Shown here one piece after another: positions 27,468 to 36,573 of a stretch of DNA of 64,000 nt. Position numbers and translations under genes: made by a program. The DNA lies in assembly GCF_002920535.1 (NCBI RefSeq), contig NZ_PQSS01000007.1, forward strand, positions 62,001 through 126,000, written 5' to 3'. Every line of letters begins with the position of its first letter. Within the stretch, counting starts at the first letter, position 1. The DNA is from Streptomyces sp. Ru71 (GTDB taxonomy: Bacteria > Actinomycetota > Actinomycetes > Streptomycetales > Streptomycetaceae). The notes under the pieces were generated by a model that did not search any database, had not been told where the DNA came from, and was given only the letters and a program-made list of their open reading frames with translations.

Positions 27468-28493
27468 ATGGCCCCAGCACAGCAGCAGTCGGAAGCCGAG
27501 CGTCCCGGCGGCGAGTCCACGGTCACCGTGATCGTCGCCGCCCTCGCCAATCTCGGGATCGCCCTGGCGAAAGCGGTCGCCGGCGTGATCAGCGGCTCCA
27601 GCGCGATGCTGTCCGAAGCCGCGCACTCCGTCGCCGACACGGTCACCGAGGTGCTGCTGCTCACCGCCCTCAAGCGGAGCGAGAAGCCCGCCGACGAGGA
27701 GCATCCGCTGGGGTACGGGCCCGAGCGGTACATCTGGGCGCTGCTCGCCGCCGTCGCCACGTTCGTCGGCGGCGCCGTCTTCTCCCTCTACGACGGCGTC
27801 CACACCCTCCTCGCGGGCGAGGACCTCGGCGACCCGCTCGTGTCCTACCTCGTGCTGGCCGTGGCCTTCCTGCTGGAGGGCTTCTCGCTGCGGACGGGGG
27901 TGCGGCAGGCGCGCGGGGAGGCGGCCCGGCTCGGCGTGCCGTTCCGGCACTATCTGCGGCGCACCCCGGACACCGCCGTGAAGGCCGTCGTGCTGGAGGA
28001 CTCCGCCGCGCTGATCGGCCTCGTGCTGGCCGCCGGCGGGCTGCTCGGCGGGCAGCTCACCGGGTCCGGCGTGTGGGACGCGGTCGCCTCCCTCGCCATC
28101 GGCGTGCTGCTGCTGTACGTCGCCTGGGTGCTGGGCCGCTCCAACGCCGAGCTGCTCATCGGGCGGCCGCTGCCGAAGCCGACGCGGGAGCGCATCCGGG
28201 CCGAGCTGCTGGCCGTGGAGGAGATCGAGGCCGTACTGGAGCTGACCACCCTCGTGCAGGGGCCGCGCGAGGCCCTGGTCGCGGCGAAGGTCGACTTCCG
28301 GGACGTGTCCACGGCCGGGCAGATCGAGCGGGCCTGTGAGCAGGCCGAGCAGCGGCTGCGGGAGCTGCTCCCGGCGATCGGGCGGGTCTACCTGGACCCG
28401 ACGCCGGGGAGGCGGGTGCGGGGCGAGGGGCTCATGCCAGGCCGGCCTGGTCCAGCAGATACGCCGTCATCGGGTCGTAGTGGCGCGGGCTGA
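27468..28493 (+). CDS. Cation diffusion facilitator (CDF) metal transporter
   Basis: This protein of about 341 residues is a CDF family exporter. It has six predicted helices, the metal motif HSVADT in TM2 (after SEAA), an Asp in TM5 (VWDAVASLAIG), and a C-terminal cytoplasmic ferredoxin-like domain (RIRAELLAVEEIEAVLELTT). Members export Zn, Fe, Mn or Co by proton antiport; the metal cannot be told. The ATG at 27468 has GAGGGG only 1 nt away, so spacing is poor, but upstream sequence is the tesB gene and repeats. It overlaps the converging phosphatase gene by 62 bp. Confidence 0.85.
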   Translation: MAPAQQQSEAERPGGESTVTVIVAALANLGIALAKAVAGVISGSSAMLSEAAHSVADTVTEVLLLTALKRSEKPADEEHPLGYGPERYIWALLAAVATFVGGAVFSLYDGVHTLLAGEDLGDPLVSYLVLAVAFLLEGFSLRTGVRQARGEAARLGVPFRHYLRRTPDTAVKAVVLEDSAALIGLVLAAGGLLGGQLTGSGVWDAVASLAIGVLLLYVAWVLGRSNAELLIGRPLPKPTRERIRAELLAVEEIEAVLELTTLVQGPREALVAAKVDFRDVSTAGQIERACEQAEQRLRELLPAIGRVYLDPTPGRRVRGEGLMPGRPGPADTPSSGRSGAG

Positions 28494-29220
28494 CCACGTG
28501 GTCGTCGAGCGGCACCGCCACCTGCAGGGTGCCCTCCGCCTCGGCGAGGAAGAGCGCCGGGTCGTTGCAATCGGCGTAGCCGACGGAGTCCACGCCGTGC
28601 TGCCCGGCGTAGCCCGCCCAGCCGTGGTCGGCGACGACCAGGTCGGGCAGCGGACGGCCCTCGCGCTCCAGGCCGGTCAGGATCGCCCGCATCGGCTCGC
28701 CCGAGTGGGTGTGCCACAGCGACGCCCCGTGCTCCAGCACCGCCACGTCCGCGAACTGCATGACGTAGCCCTCCTCGGTGCTCAGCCCGTCGGGGATGAC
28801 GACGATCTCGCAGCCCGCCGCCCGCAGCGCGGCGGCCGTGGCGCGGTGCACGTCGAGCAGGCCGCCGGGGTGCCCGGTGGCGAACAGGACGCGCTGGCCG
28901 CTGTCGGCCGCCTTGCGCAGCCGTCCCGCCATGCGCTCCAGCGCGTCGACGGTCAGCTCCGGGTCGATGGTGTCCTGGCCGTAGCGGTGCTCGGGGTCGT
29001 CGCTGACGCCGACCCGCTCCGCCATCACCGCGAGCACGTCCTGCTCGTCGCTCCAGCGCTCGCCGAGCTCCAGGCCGAGCCAGTAGTGCCGGTTGCCGTT
29101 CGCCAGCTCCCGGTAGTGCGAGAGGTTGTTCTCGCGGGGGGTGGCGACGTCGCCCGCGATACGGGTGCGGACGAGGTGGGCGACGAGTTCGGCGCGGCTG
29201 GGTGTCCCGGGTATCGGCAT
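28432..29220 (-). CDS. Phosphatase-like conserved protein
   Basis: This soluble protein of 262 residues resembles a group of actinomycete proteins annotated only as phosphatase. Visible features are a GHPGGLLDVHRATAAAL segment, EHGASLWHTHSGEPM, PDLVVADHGWAGYAGQHG and a C-terminal DDHVVSPRHYDPMTAYLL. Clustered His and Asp residues suggest a metal or phosphate site, but no known catalytic signature was recognised. The ATG at 29220 is chosen; an ATG at 29229 is equally possible because neither has a strong ribosome-binding site. It converges on the CDF gene with overlapping ends. Confidence 0.65.
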   Translation of the reverse strand: MPIPGTPSRAELVAHLVRTRIAGDVATPRENNLSHYRELANGNRHYWLGLELGERWSDEQDVLAVMAERVGVSDDPEHRYGQDTIDPELTVDALERMAGRLRKAADSGQRVLFATGHPGGLLDVHRATAAALRAAGCEIVVIPDGLSTEEGYVMQFADVAVLEHGASLWHTHSGEPMRAILTGLEREGRPLPDLVVADHGWAGYAGQHGVDSVGYADCNDPALFLAEAEGTLQVAVPLDDHVVSPRHYDPMTAYLLDQAGLA

Positions 29221-29307
29221 GGTCACCATTGTGAGGCAGATCGCTGAGCGGGCCGACGACGTTCCGGCCGCTGGGACGCGCGTCACGTACCACCGGGCAC
29301 CGGGGCC

Positions 29308-29605
29308 CCGCACCAACCCACGCCTGCGGTTCCGCCCCACCCGAGGCCGGCGCCCCGGGCCCCTCACGCCGGTGGTCCCGCCCACCCCACGCCGTCCTCC
29401 GGCGCCACCCACACCCGGCCGCCCCGACCCGCCCGAGGGCGGCGCCCCGGCCCCTCACGCCGGCGGTTCCGCCCCACCCCACGCCGGCGCCCCCGCGCCA
29501 CCCCACACAGGGGGTTCCGCCGCTCCACCCGACGCCGGCCTCCCCGGCCCCCTCGCGCCGAGGTCCCCGCACCCCCACGCCGGCGCCCCCGGCCCCCTCA
29601 CACCT
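29308..29605. repeat. Degenerate array of about eleven 24-bp units
   Basis: Successive units of 22-27 bp follow CACGCCGGCGsyyCCGCCCCACCC with many substitutions. The array starts after the phosphatase gene's upstream region and reaches into the pucR stop codon. Read on the minus strand many units give Gly-Ala-Pro-Ala-Trp-Gly in one frame, so it may be a decayed coding repeat or a simple expanded intergenic sequence. No gene is supported in 29230-29597. Confidence 0.75.
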
Positions 29606-31046
29606 GCTTCAACGCCAGCCACAGCTCCATCCGTACGTCCGTGTCGTCCAGGTCGGTCTCCAGCAGGGCCGCGCAGCGGGCGATGCGCTGGCGGACCGTG
29701 TTGCGGTGCACGGACAGGGCCACGGCGGTGCGGTCCCAGCTGCCGTGCAGGGACAGCCAGGTGCGCAGGGTCTCGGTGAGCGCGGGGGTGAGCGGGGCCA
29801 GCAGCGCGCGGGCGTGCGCGGCGGCCTCCTCCGCGGGCAGCAGGTCGGTCAGCGCGGGGCGGCTGCCGTGCCGGACGAGCGCGGCGCGGCCGGCGCGGGC
29901 GCGGGCCAGGGCGCGGGCCGCCTGGCGGTCGGCGGCCACCCAGTCGGCCGGGCCGGCGGGCGCGCTCACGCCGAGCGTCCAGCCGGGCTGTTCCGCGATC
30001 TCGTGCTGGGCGGGTACCAGCAGGCGTACGACGTCGTCGGCCAGGTCGACCAGCGGGGTGCCGAGGGCCGCGCCGAGCGCGGAGGCGGCCACCGGGTCCG
30101 GGGCCTGGGTGCCGGGGTGGGCGTGCACGACGACGGCCCGCCCTGTGCCCAGCAGCGGCGCCACCTCCTCGGGCGCCGCGCCCAGCAGCAGCCGGACCAG
30201 GGCGGAGGAGCGGGCGGCGCCGGTGCCGCTCTGGTGCTCGCCGGTGAGCAGGGTGAGCAGGACGGCGGCGAGCGAGGCGATGGTGTGGTCGGCGGGGTCG
30301 CGCTGCGGGGCGGCGACACCGAGCGCGAAGCCCTGGCCGGCGCCGAGGGCGTAGGCGGCGAGATGGACGCCGGCGGCGGTGTCGGTGGCGGTGGTGGTGG
30401 CCCGGCGGGTGACCACGGCGGCCAGCTCGGTCAGCGCGCCCATGGCCTCCTCGGGCTGCTCCCGGCCCGCCTCGGCGATCCGGGCGCCCTCCGGGCCGTA
30501 CAGCACGGCCCGGCCCGCGACCCGCTGGGCGAGCTGGCGCAGCACCGACGGCACCGGGTCGGGGCGGGCCGCGGCGGCGGCGAGGGACTGCTGGGCCTCG
30601 GTCACCCGGCGCAGCTCGGCGAGGCGGGCCTGCGCCATCAGCTGCCACACCGCGCGGGCGACCCCGGAGAACGTGGTCTGCGGCGGGACCTCCAGCAGCG
30701 GCAGCCCGTGCGCCTCGCACGCCTCGACCAGGGCGCGCGGCACGGTGTCGTGCACGGGCGCCACGCCGAAGCCGAGGGCGGCGCTGCCCGCGGCGACGAT
30801 CCGGGAGACGTAGTCGTCGAAGTAGGTGCCGGTGCCGGCGGCCTCCGGGATGTGCACGCCGGCGGTCAGCAGCAGCTCGCCGCCGAGCAGGTACGGGTAG
30901 GGGTCGGCCATCTCGGACGTGTGCGCCCAGCGGATGGCGATACCCGCATCGCGGGGCCCGGCGATCTGCCGCAGGGCCAGGTCCTCACGGGCCAGGAGCG
31001 ACGTGAGGGGAACGGGTGGCGTAGGGGGAACCGCCTGCTCCGGCAT
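29598..31046 (-). CDS. PucR-family transcriptional regulator
   Basis: The 482-residue protein has an N-terminal PucR sensory domain (TSEMADPYPYLLGGELLLTAG), a middle GGDEF-like region, and a C-terminal PucR helix-turn-helix (LHGSWDRTAVALSVHRNTVRQRI). PucR proteins control nitrogen and purine use genes. It diverges from a symporter, ureohydrolase and ThDP-enzyme operon with 186 bp between, so it probably regulates that operon. The ATG at 31046 has GGAGGGAG about 8 nt upstream and replaces a longer open frame to 31118. Confidence 0.88.
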   Translation of the reverse strand: MPEQAVPPTPPVPLTSLLAREDLALRQIAGPRDAGIAIRWAHTSEMADPYPYLLGGELLLTAGVHIPEAAGTGTYFDDYVSRIVAAGSAALGFGVAPVHDTVPRALVEACEAHGLPLLEVPPQTTFSGVARAVWQLMAQARLAELRRVTEAQQSLAAAAARPDPVPSVLRQLAQRVAGRAVLYGPEGARIAEAGREQPEEAMGALTELAAVVTRRATTTATDTAAGVHLAAYALGAGQGFALGVAAPQRDPADHTIASLAAVLLTLLTGEHQSGTGAARSSALVRLLLGAAPEEVAPLLGTGRAVVVHAHPGTQAPDPVAASALGAALGTPLVDLADDVVRLLVPAQHEIAEQPGWTLGVSAPAGPADWVAADRQAARALARARAGRAALVRHGSRPALTDLLPAEEAAAHARALLAPLTPALTETLRTWLSLHGSWDRTAVALSVHRNTVRQRIARCAALLETDLDDTDVRMELWLALKQV

Positions 31047-31232
31047 GGTGTGCACTCCCTCCACCCCCGGGCCGTCCGAATGGAGGAAACGTACACTTCG
31101 CAGTCTCTTTTCGGCCACCTAGTGTCGGTCCAGAACCGGCAGCCGCGGGTACGGGCGGATGTCCCCGCGAACCGCTGCCGACTCTTCCGAGAACTTCACG
31201 ACACGCCACCGAGAACGGTGGAAGGAGGCCCC

Positions 31233-32693
31233 ATGGCCGTCGACTACACAGTCATCGTCCTGTACTTGGCCGGCATGCTGGCCATGGGCTGGTGGGGCAT
31301 GCGCCGCGCCAAGTCGAAGAGCGAGTTCCTGGTGGCGGGCCGCCGCCTGGGGCCCGCGATGTACTCCGGCACGATGGCGGCCATCGTCCTCGGCGGCGCC
31401 TCCACCATCGGCGGTGTGGGCCTCGGCTACCAGTACGGCCTCTCCGGCGCCTGGATGGTCTTCACCATCGGCCTCGGCCTGCTCGCCCTGTCGGTCTTCT
31501 TCTCGGCGCGCATCGCCCGGCTGAAGGTCTACACCGTCTCCGAGATGCTCGACCTGCGCTACGGCGGCCGGGCCGGCGTGATCTCGGGCGTGGTGATGTG
31601 GGCGTACACCCTGATGCTCGCGGTGACCTCCACCATCGCCTACGCCACGATCTTCGACGTCCTGTTCGACATGAACCGGACGGTCGCGATCATCCTCGGC
31701 GGCGCGATCGTCGTCGCCTACTCCACGCTCGGCGGCATGTGGTCCATCACGCTCACCGACATGGTGCAGTTCGTCGTGAAGACCATCGGCGTGCTGCTCC
31801 TGCTGCTGCCCATCGCGGTGGTCAAGGCGGGCGGCTTCTCCGAGATGAAGGCCAAGCTGCCGACCTCGTACTTCGACCCGCTGGGCATCGGCGGCGAGAC
31901 GATCTTCACCTATGTGCTGATCTACACCTTCGGCATGCTGATCGGCCAGGACATCTGGCAGCGCGTGTTCACCGCCCGCAGTGACAGGACGGCTCGCTAC
32001 GGCGGCACCGTCGCCGGCACCTACTGCCTGGTCTACGCCCTGGCCGGCGCCGTCATCGGCACCGCCGCCAAGGTCATGTACCCCAAGCTGGGCAGCCCGG
32101 ACGACGCCTTCGCCACCATCGTCAAGGACGAGCTCCCGATCGGTGTGCGCGGGCTGGTGCTGGCCGCCGCCCTCGCCGCGGTGATGTCGACCTCCTCCGG
32201 CGCGCTGATCGCCTGCGCCACCGTCGCCAACAACGACATCTGGTCCCGGCTGCGGGGCATCGTCAAGCCGTCCGGCGAGGAGCACGACGAGGTCAAGGGC
32301 AACCGCGCCTTCATCCTGATCATGGGCATCGCCGTGATCTGCACTGCCATCGCCCTCAACAACGTCGTCGAGGCGCTGACCGTGGCCTACAACCTGCTCG
32401 TCGGCGGCCTGCTGGTGCCGATCCTCGGCGGACTGCTGTGGAAGCGCGGCACCGTCCAGGGCGCGCTCGCCGCGGTGATCGTCGGCGGTCTCGCCGTCAT
32501 CGGGCTGATGGCCGGCTACGGCATCCTCGCCAACGAGCCCGTCTACTACGGCCTGCTGGCCTCCCTCGCCGCCTACGTCGTCGTCTCCCTCGCGACGAAG
32601 CCCACCGACGCGGCCGTCCTGGCAGCCTGGCGCGAGCGCCTGGCCGGCCGGACCCCCGAACCCCTGTCCGAACCGGTCCCGGCTCCCCAGTAG
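31233..32693 (+). CDS. Sodium:solute symporter (SSS family)
   Basis: The 486-residue protein has about 13 predicted membrane helices. Typical features are WWGMRRAKSKSEFLVAGRRL after TM1, the Na+-site region GGASTIGGVGLGYQYG, and GQDIWQRVFTARSD in a loop. It is of the proline/pantothenate-type SSS family. Substrate is unknown, but the downstream ureohydrolase suggests a guanidino compound or polyamine. AAGGAGG lies 4-5 nt before the ATG. The speB-like gene follows after 57 bp. Confidence 0.9.
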   Translation: MAVDYTVIVLYLAGMLAMGWWGMRRAKSKSEFLVAGRRLGPAMYSGTMAAIVLGGASTIGGVGLGYQYGLSGAWMVFTIGLGLLALSVFFSARIARLKVYTVSEMLDLRYGGRAGVISGVVMWAYTLMLAVTSTIAYATIFDVLFDMNRTVAIILGGAIVVAYSTLGGMWSITLTDMVQFVVKTIGVLLLLLPIAVVKAGGFSEMKAKLPTSYFDPLGIGGETIFTYVLIYTFGMLIGQDIWQRVFTARSDRTARYGGTVAGTYCLVYALAGAVIGTAAKVMYPKLGSPDDAFATIVKDELPIGVRGLVLAAALAAVMSTSSGALIACATVANNDIWSRLRGIVKPSGEEHDEVKGNRAFILIMGIAVICTAIALNNVVEALTVAYNLLVGGLLVPILGGLLWKRGTVQGALAAVIVGGLAVIGLMAGYGILANEPVYYGLLASLAAYVVVSLATKPTDAAVLAAWRERLAGRTPEPLSEPVPAPQ

Positions 32694-32750
32694 AGTCGAC
32701 AGGACCAAGCAGTACATACGCGAAGAAGCGTAGGAAAGAAGGCAGTTCCC

Positions 32751-33731
32751 ATGAGCAGCAACGAGACGCCCCGCGGCCCCGTCGACTCGTCCCGCATCCC
32801 GCGGTACGCCGGTCCCGCGACCTTCGCCCGGCTGCCCCGCCTCGACGAGGTCGGCCGCGCCGACGTCGCCGTCGTGGGCGTGCCGTTCGACTCCGGCGTC
32901 TCGTACCGGCCGGGCGCCCGCTTCGGCGGCAACGCCATCCGCGAGGCGTCCCGGCTGCTGCGCCCCTACAACCCCGCGCAGGACGCCTCCCCGTTCGCCC
33001 TCGCGCAGGTGGCCGACGGCGGCGACATCGCGGTGAACCCCTTCAACATCAACGAGGCCGTGGAGACCGTCGAGGCCGCCGCCGATGAGCTGCTCGGCAC
33101 CGGCGCCCGTCTGATGACCCTCGGCGGCGACCACACCATCGCCCTGCCGCTGCTGCGTTCGGTGGCGAAGAAGCACGGCCCGGTCGCCCTGCTCCACTTC
33201 GACGCCCACCTGGACACCTGGGACACCTACTTCGGCGCCGAGTACACCCACGGCACCCCGTTCCGCCGCGCGGTGGAGGAGGGCATCCTCGACACCGAGG
33301 CGCTCTCCCACGTCGGCACCCGCGGCCCGCTGTACGGCAAGCAGGACCTCACCGACGACGAGAAGATGGGCTTCGGCATCGTCACCTCGGCGGACATCTA
33401 CCGCCGTGGCGCCGACGAGGTGGCCGACCAGCTGCGCCAGCGCATCGGCGACCGCCCGCTGTACATCTCCATCGACATCGACTGCCTCGACCCGGCCCAC
33501 GCCCCCGGCACCGGCACCCCCGAGGCGGGCGGCATGACCTCCCGCGAGCTGCTGGAGATCCTGCGCGGCCTGGCCTCCTGCAACCTGGTCTCCGCGGACG
33601 TCGTCGAGGTGGCCCCCGCCTACGACCACGCCGAGATCACCTCGGTGGCGGCCTCCCACACGGCGTACGAACTGACCACCATCATGAGCCGCCAGATCGC
33701 GGCCGCCCGCAAGGAGAACGAGGGCAAGTGA
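32751..33731 (+). CDS. speB: Agmatinase-family ureohydrolase (agmatinase or guanidinobutyrase)
   Basis: The enzyme releases urea from a guanidino compound with a binuclear Mn centre. The 326-residue protein has all ureohydrolase metal motifs: [21 protein letters not shown] and [19 protein letters not shown]. The substrate-loop text [10 protein letters not shown] differs from classic agmatinases, so 4-guanidinobutyrate or a related substrate is possible. AAGAAGG precedes ATG. The stop overlaps the GTG start of the ThDP-enzyme gene (GTGA), so the two are translationally coupled. Confidence 0.88.
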   Translation: MSSNETPRGPVDSSRIPRYAGPATFARLPRLDEVGRADVAVVGVPFDSGVSYRPGARFGGNAIREASRLLRPYNPAQDASPFALAQVADGGDIAVNPFNINEAVETVEAAADELLGTGARLMTLGGDHTIALPLLRSVAKKHGPVALLHFDAHLDTWDTYFGAEYTHGTPFRRAVEEGILDTEALSHVGTRGPLYGKQDLTDDEKMGFGIVTSADIYRRGADEVADQLRQRIGDRPLYISIDIDCLDPAHAPGTGTPEAGGMTSRELLEILRGLASCNLVSADVVEVAPAYDHAEITSVAASHTAYELTTIMSRQIAAARKENEGK

Positions 33732-35413
33732 CCCACGACCACGACCTGGAGCTCCGTCCGACCGCCGCCCAGACGGAGGCCGCACTGAACCCGCCCGCCG
33801 GGCGCAACGGCGGAGACCTGGTCGTGGAGACACTGGCCGGGCTCGGCGCGACGACCGTCTTCGGCCTGCCCGGCCAGCACGCCCTCGGCATGTTCGACGC
33901 CCTGCGCCGCTCCGACCTGCGCTACCTGGGCCTGCGCGTGGAGAACAACGCGGGCTTCGCGGCCGACGCCTACGGCCGCGTCACCGGCGAGGCGGCCCCG
34001 CTGCTGCTGTCGACCGGCCCGGGAGCCCTCACCTCCCTGGCCGCGCTGCAGGAGGCGGCGGCCGCCTCGGCCCCCGTCCTGGCCATCAGCAGCCAGATCC
34101 CGACGGCGGGCCTGGGCGGCGGCCGCCACGGCTATCTGCACGAACTGCCCGACCAGGCCGCCTCCTTCCGCGGCGTCGTGAAGTCCGTGCACACCGTCCG
34201 CACCCAGTCGCAGATCCCCTCAGCGATCGCCGCGGCCTGGAAGTCGGCGCTGAGCGCCCCGCACGGCCCGGTCTGGGTGGAGATCCCGCAGGACGTGCTG
34301 CTCGCCGAGACCCACCTGCCGGTGGTGACGGCCCTGGACGCCACCCCGGACGAGCTTCTCCCGCGTCCCGAACTGACCGCCGTGGCCGCCGACCTGCTCT
34401 CCCGCGCCGAGCGCCCCGCGATCATCGCGGGCGGGGGAGTGGTCCGCGCGGACGCCTCCGGCAAGCTGCTGCAGCTCGCCGAGAAGCTCCAGGCGCCCGT
34501 CGTCACCACCTTCGGCGGCAAGGGCGCCTTCCCCTGGGAGCACCCGCTGTCCCTGCAGTCCTGGCTGGAGGACCGGCACACCACCGACCTCCTGGAGGAC
34601 GCCGACGTCCTGCTGGTCGTCGGCTCGGGGCTCGGTGAACTCTCCTCGAACTACCACACGTTCAAGCCGCGCGGCCGCGTGATCCAGATCGAGGCCGACC
34701 TCGGCAAGCTGGAGTCCAACCACCCCGCCCTCGGCATCCACGCCGACGCCCGCCTCGCCCTGCAGGCCCTGCTGGAGACGGTGACCGAGCGCCCCGACCC
34801 GACCGCCCCCGAGCGCGTCCGGGAGCTGCTGGCCAAGGTCCGCGCGCGCATCGACGCCCAGGACCTGACCCTGGAGCAGCAGGTGCTCGCCTCGGTGCGC
34901 CGCGCGCTGCCGGCCGACGCGCCCTCCTTCTGGGACATGACGATCCTCGCCTACTGGGCGTGGTCCGCCTTCGACGCCAAGGCCCCCAACGCCATGCACT
35001 CCGCACAGGGCGCCGGCGGCCTCGGCTACGGCTTCCCGGCGGCCCTCGGCGCGGCGGCGGCCGACCCGACCCGCCCGGTCCTGGCCGTCTCCGGCGACGG
35101 CGGCGCCCTGTACTCCATCGCCGAGCTGGCCACGGCCCGCCAGTACGACCTGAACGTCACCTGGCTGATCGTCGACGACGGCGGCTACGGCATCCTGCGC
35201 GAGTACATGACGGACGCCTTCGGCCAGGCCACGGCGACCGAGCTGACCCGCCCGGACTACGTGGCGCTCGCGGAGTCCTTCGGGGTGCCCGGGGTGCGCA
35301 CCTCCCCGGAGAGCCTGGAGACCGACCTGGCGAAGGCGCTCGCGACGCCGGGCCCCTCGGTGGTCGTACTCCCGGCCCTGCTGCGGATGTTCGCGCCGAC
35401 GCACCTGAACTGA
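33728..35413 (+). CDS. Thiamine-diphosphate-dependent enzyme (acetolactate synthase-like)
   Basis: The 561-residue protein has the three-domain ThDP fold. The PYR domain carries the catalytic-type Glu in [15 protein letters not shown], a central domain shows [10 protein letters not shown], and the PP domain carries the cofactor motif starting [10 protein letters not shown]. The usual NN that closes this motif reads DDGGYG here. It is acetolactate-synthase-like, but no regulatory subunit is present and the operon context (ureohydrolase, symporter) argues for a catabolic 2-keto acid or amine role. The substrate is unknown. Confidence 0.85.
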   Translation: MTHDHDLELRPTAAQTEAALNPPAGRNGGDLVVETLAGLGATTVFGLPGQHALGMFDALRRSDLRYLGLRVENNAGFAADAYGRVTGEAAPLLLSTGPGALTSLAALQEAAAASAPVLAISSQIPTAGLGGGRHGYLHELPDQAASFRGVVKSVHTVRTQSQIPSAIAAAWKSALSAPHGPVWVEIPQDVLLAETHLPVVTALDATPDELLPRPELTAVAADLLSRAERPAIIAGGGVVRADASGKLLQLAEKLQAPVVTTFGGKGAFPWEHPLSLQSWLEDRHTTDLLEDADVLLVVGSGLGELSSNYHTFKPRGRVIQIEADLGKLESNHPALGIHADARLALQALLETVTERPDPTAPERVRELLAKVRARIDAQDLTLEQQVLASVRRALPADAPSFWDMTILAYWAWSAFDAKAPNAMHSAQGAGGLGYGFPAALGAAAADPTRPVLAVSGDGGALYSIAELATARQYDLNVTWLIVDDGGYGILREYMTDAFGQATATELTRPDYVALAESFGVPGVRTSPESLETDLAKALATPGPSVVVLPALLRMFAPTHLN

Positions 35414-35491
35414 GGGCTGTTCGGCCGCCCCTGAGTCACCGCCCCGTCCGTCCGTACAACCATTCGGGCGAATTCATGCGTCAACTGGGGC

Positions 35492-36409
35492 ATGAATCAG
35501 GGGATATCAAGGCGCACCCGCCTGCTGGCCGCCGCCGTGGGCGCGGGCGTACTCGTTCCGGCCGTGCTCGCGGCCACGCCCGCGGCCGCCGCCGCACCGG
35601 CCGTCAGCTGTACGTCGGCCAAGGCCGGTCTCGCCGCCAAGCTGCAGAAGGACATCACCGGCGCGCTCGCCGGCCGCAAGGGCACGGTGGCGATCGGCCT
35701 CTACGACCGTTCGACCAACACGACCTGCACACTCAGGGGGACCAGCAGCTTCGACTCGGCGAGCACCGTGAAGGTCACCGTCCTCGCGGCGCTGCTGTGG
35801 GACCACAAGAAGCACAACCAGTATCTGACCGACCGTGAGGTCACCCTCACCAAGGCCATGATCACCCGGTCGGACAACGACGCGACGAGCGCGCTGTGGA
35901 AGCAGCTCGGCATGACGAAGATCAAGGGCTTCCTGGCCGCCGCCGGCATGACGAAGACCACGCCGGGCACCGGCGGCTACTGGGGCCTGACCCAGGTCAA
36001 CGTCACCGACGAGCAGAAGCTGCTGAAGCTGGTGACCGCGAAGAACAGCGTGCTGAGCGACAACTCCCGCGCCTACATCCTGAAGCTGATGGGACAGGTC
36101 GTCTCCTCGCAGCGCTGGGGCACGCCCGCCGGGGCGCCCTCCTCGGTCGCCGTCCACGTCAAGAACGGCTGGCTGCAGCGCGCCACACACGGCTGGCGGG
36201 TGCACAGCCTGGGCACCTTCAACGGCGCCGGCCACGACTACATGATCACGGTGCTGACCCAGGACAACAGCACCATGAACTACGGCGTGACCACCATCCA
36301 GAACGTCGCCAAGGCCATCCACAAGGACCTGGTGCCGACCGCCACGTCCCGCTACACGCCCACCGGCCAGCCGCGTGAGGCGTTCGTCGCGGTCCCGCCG
36401 CAGGGCTGA
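35492..36409 (+). CDS. Secreted class A beta-lactamase-fold serine hydrolase
   Basis: The 305-residue protein has a Sec signal peptide (RRTRLLAAAVGAGVLVPAVLA, cleavage near AAAAPA). The penicilloyl-serine motifs are present: STVK (Ser91-Lys94), SDN (127-129) and KNG in HVKNGW. No Glu166-type deacylation motif was seen, so a peptidase, cell-wall or other esterase role is as likely as antibiotic hydrolysis. The start ATG lies in a short inverted repeat (35472-35497). The gene stands alone between the ThDP operon and the ABC transporter. Confidence 0.85.
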   Translation: MNQGISRRTRLLAAAVGAGVLVPAVLAATPAAAAAPAVSCTSAKAGLAAKLQKDITGALAGRKGTVAIGLYDRSTNTTCTLRGTSSFDSASTVKVTVLAALLWDHKKHNQYLTDREVTLTKAMITRSDNDATSALWKQLGMTKIKGFLAAAGMTKTTPGTGGYWGLTQVNVTDEQKLLKLVTAKNSVLSDNSRAYILKLMGQVVSSQRWGTPAGAPSSVAVHVKNGWLQRATHGWRVHSLGTFNGAGHDYMITVLTQDNSTMNYGVTTIQNVAKAIHKDLVPTATSRYTPTGQPREAFVAVPPQG

Positions 36410-36573
36410 CGTTCCACACGGCGGTCTCCCGCCGGTCACCGCGCCCGCCGCGCGGTGACCGGCTGTGACCGCGGCCGCACGGGTCGCCCCCGGCCGTTTG
36501 TTGCGGCGGGATGAAATCGGCGCCCGGCGGCGTTGGTGCCTTCCGGTAGAGCAGGACCACTGGGAGGCACGGA

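Noticed and set aside
27090..28493. A longer frame for the CDF transporter starting within tesB
   Set aside because: The first 126 residues are the tesB sequence in another frame; the hydrophobic transporter begins only at the ATG at 27468.
31047..31232. A guanidine riboswitch before the symporter/ureohydrolase operon
   Set aside because: The 186-bp gap shows none of the conserved ykkC-type blocks I know; only a short CCACCG/CGGTGG hairpin was seen.
35492..36409. Calling this a true antibiotic-degrading beta-lactamase
   Set aside because: STVK, SDN and KNG are present but the class A Glu166 motif is not, so resistance function is not supported.
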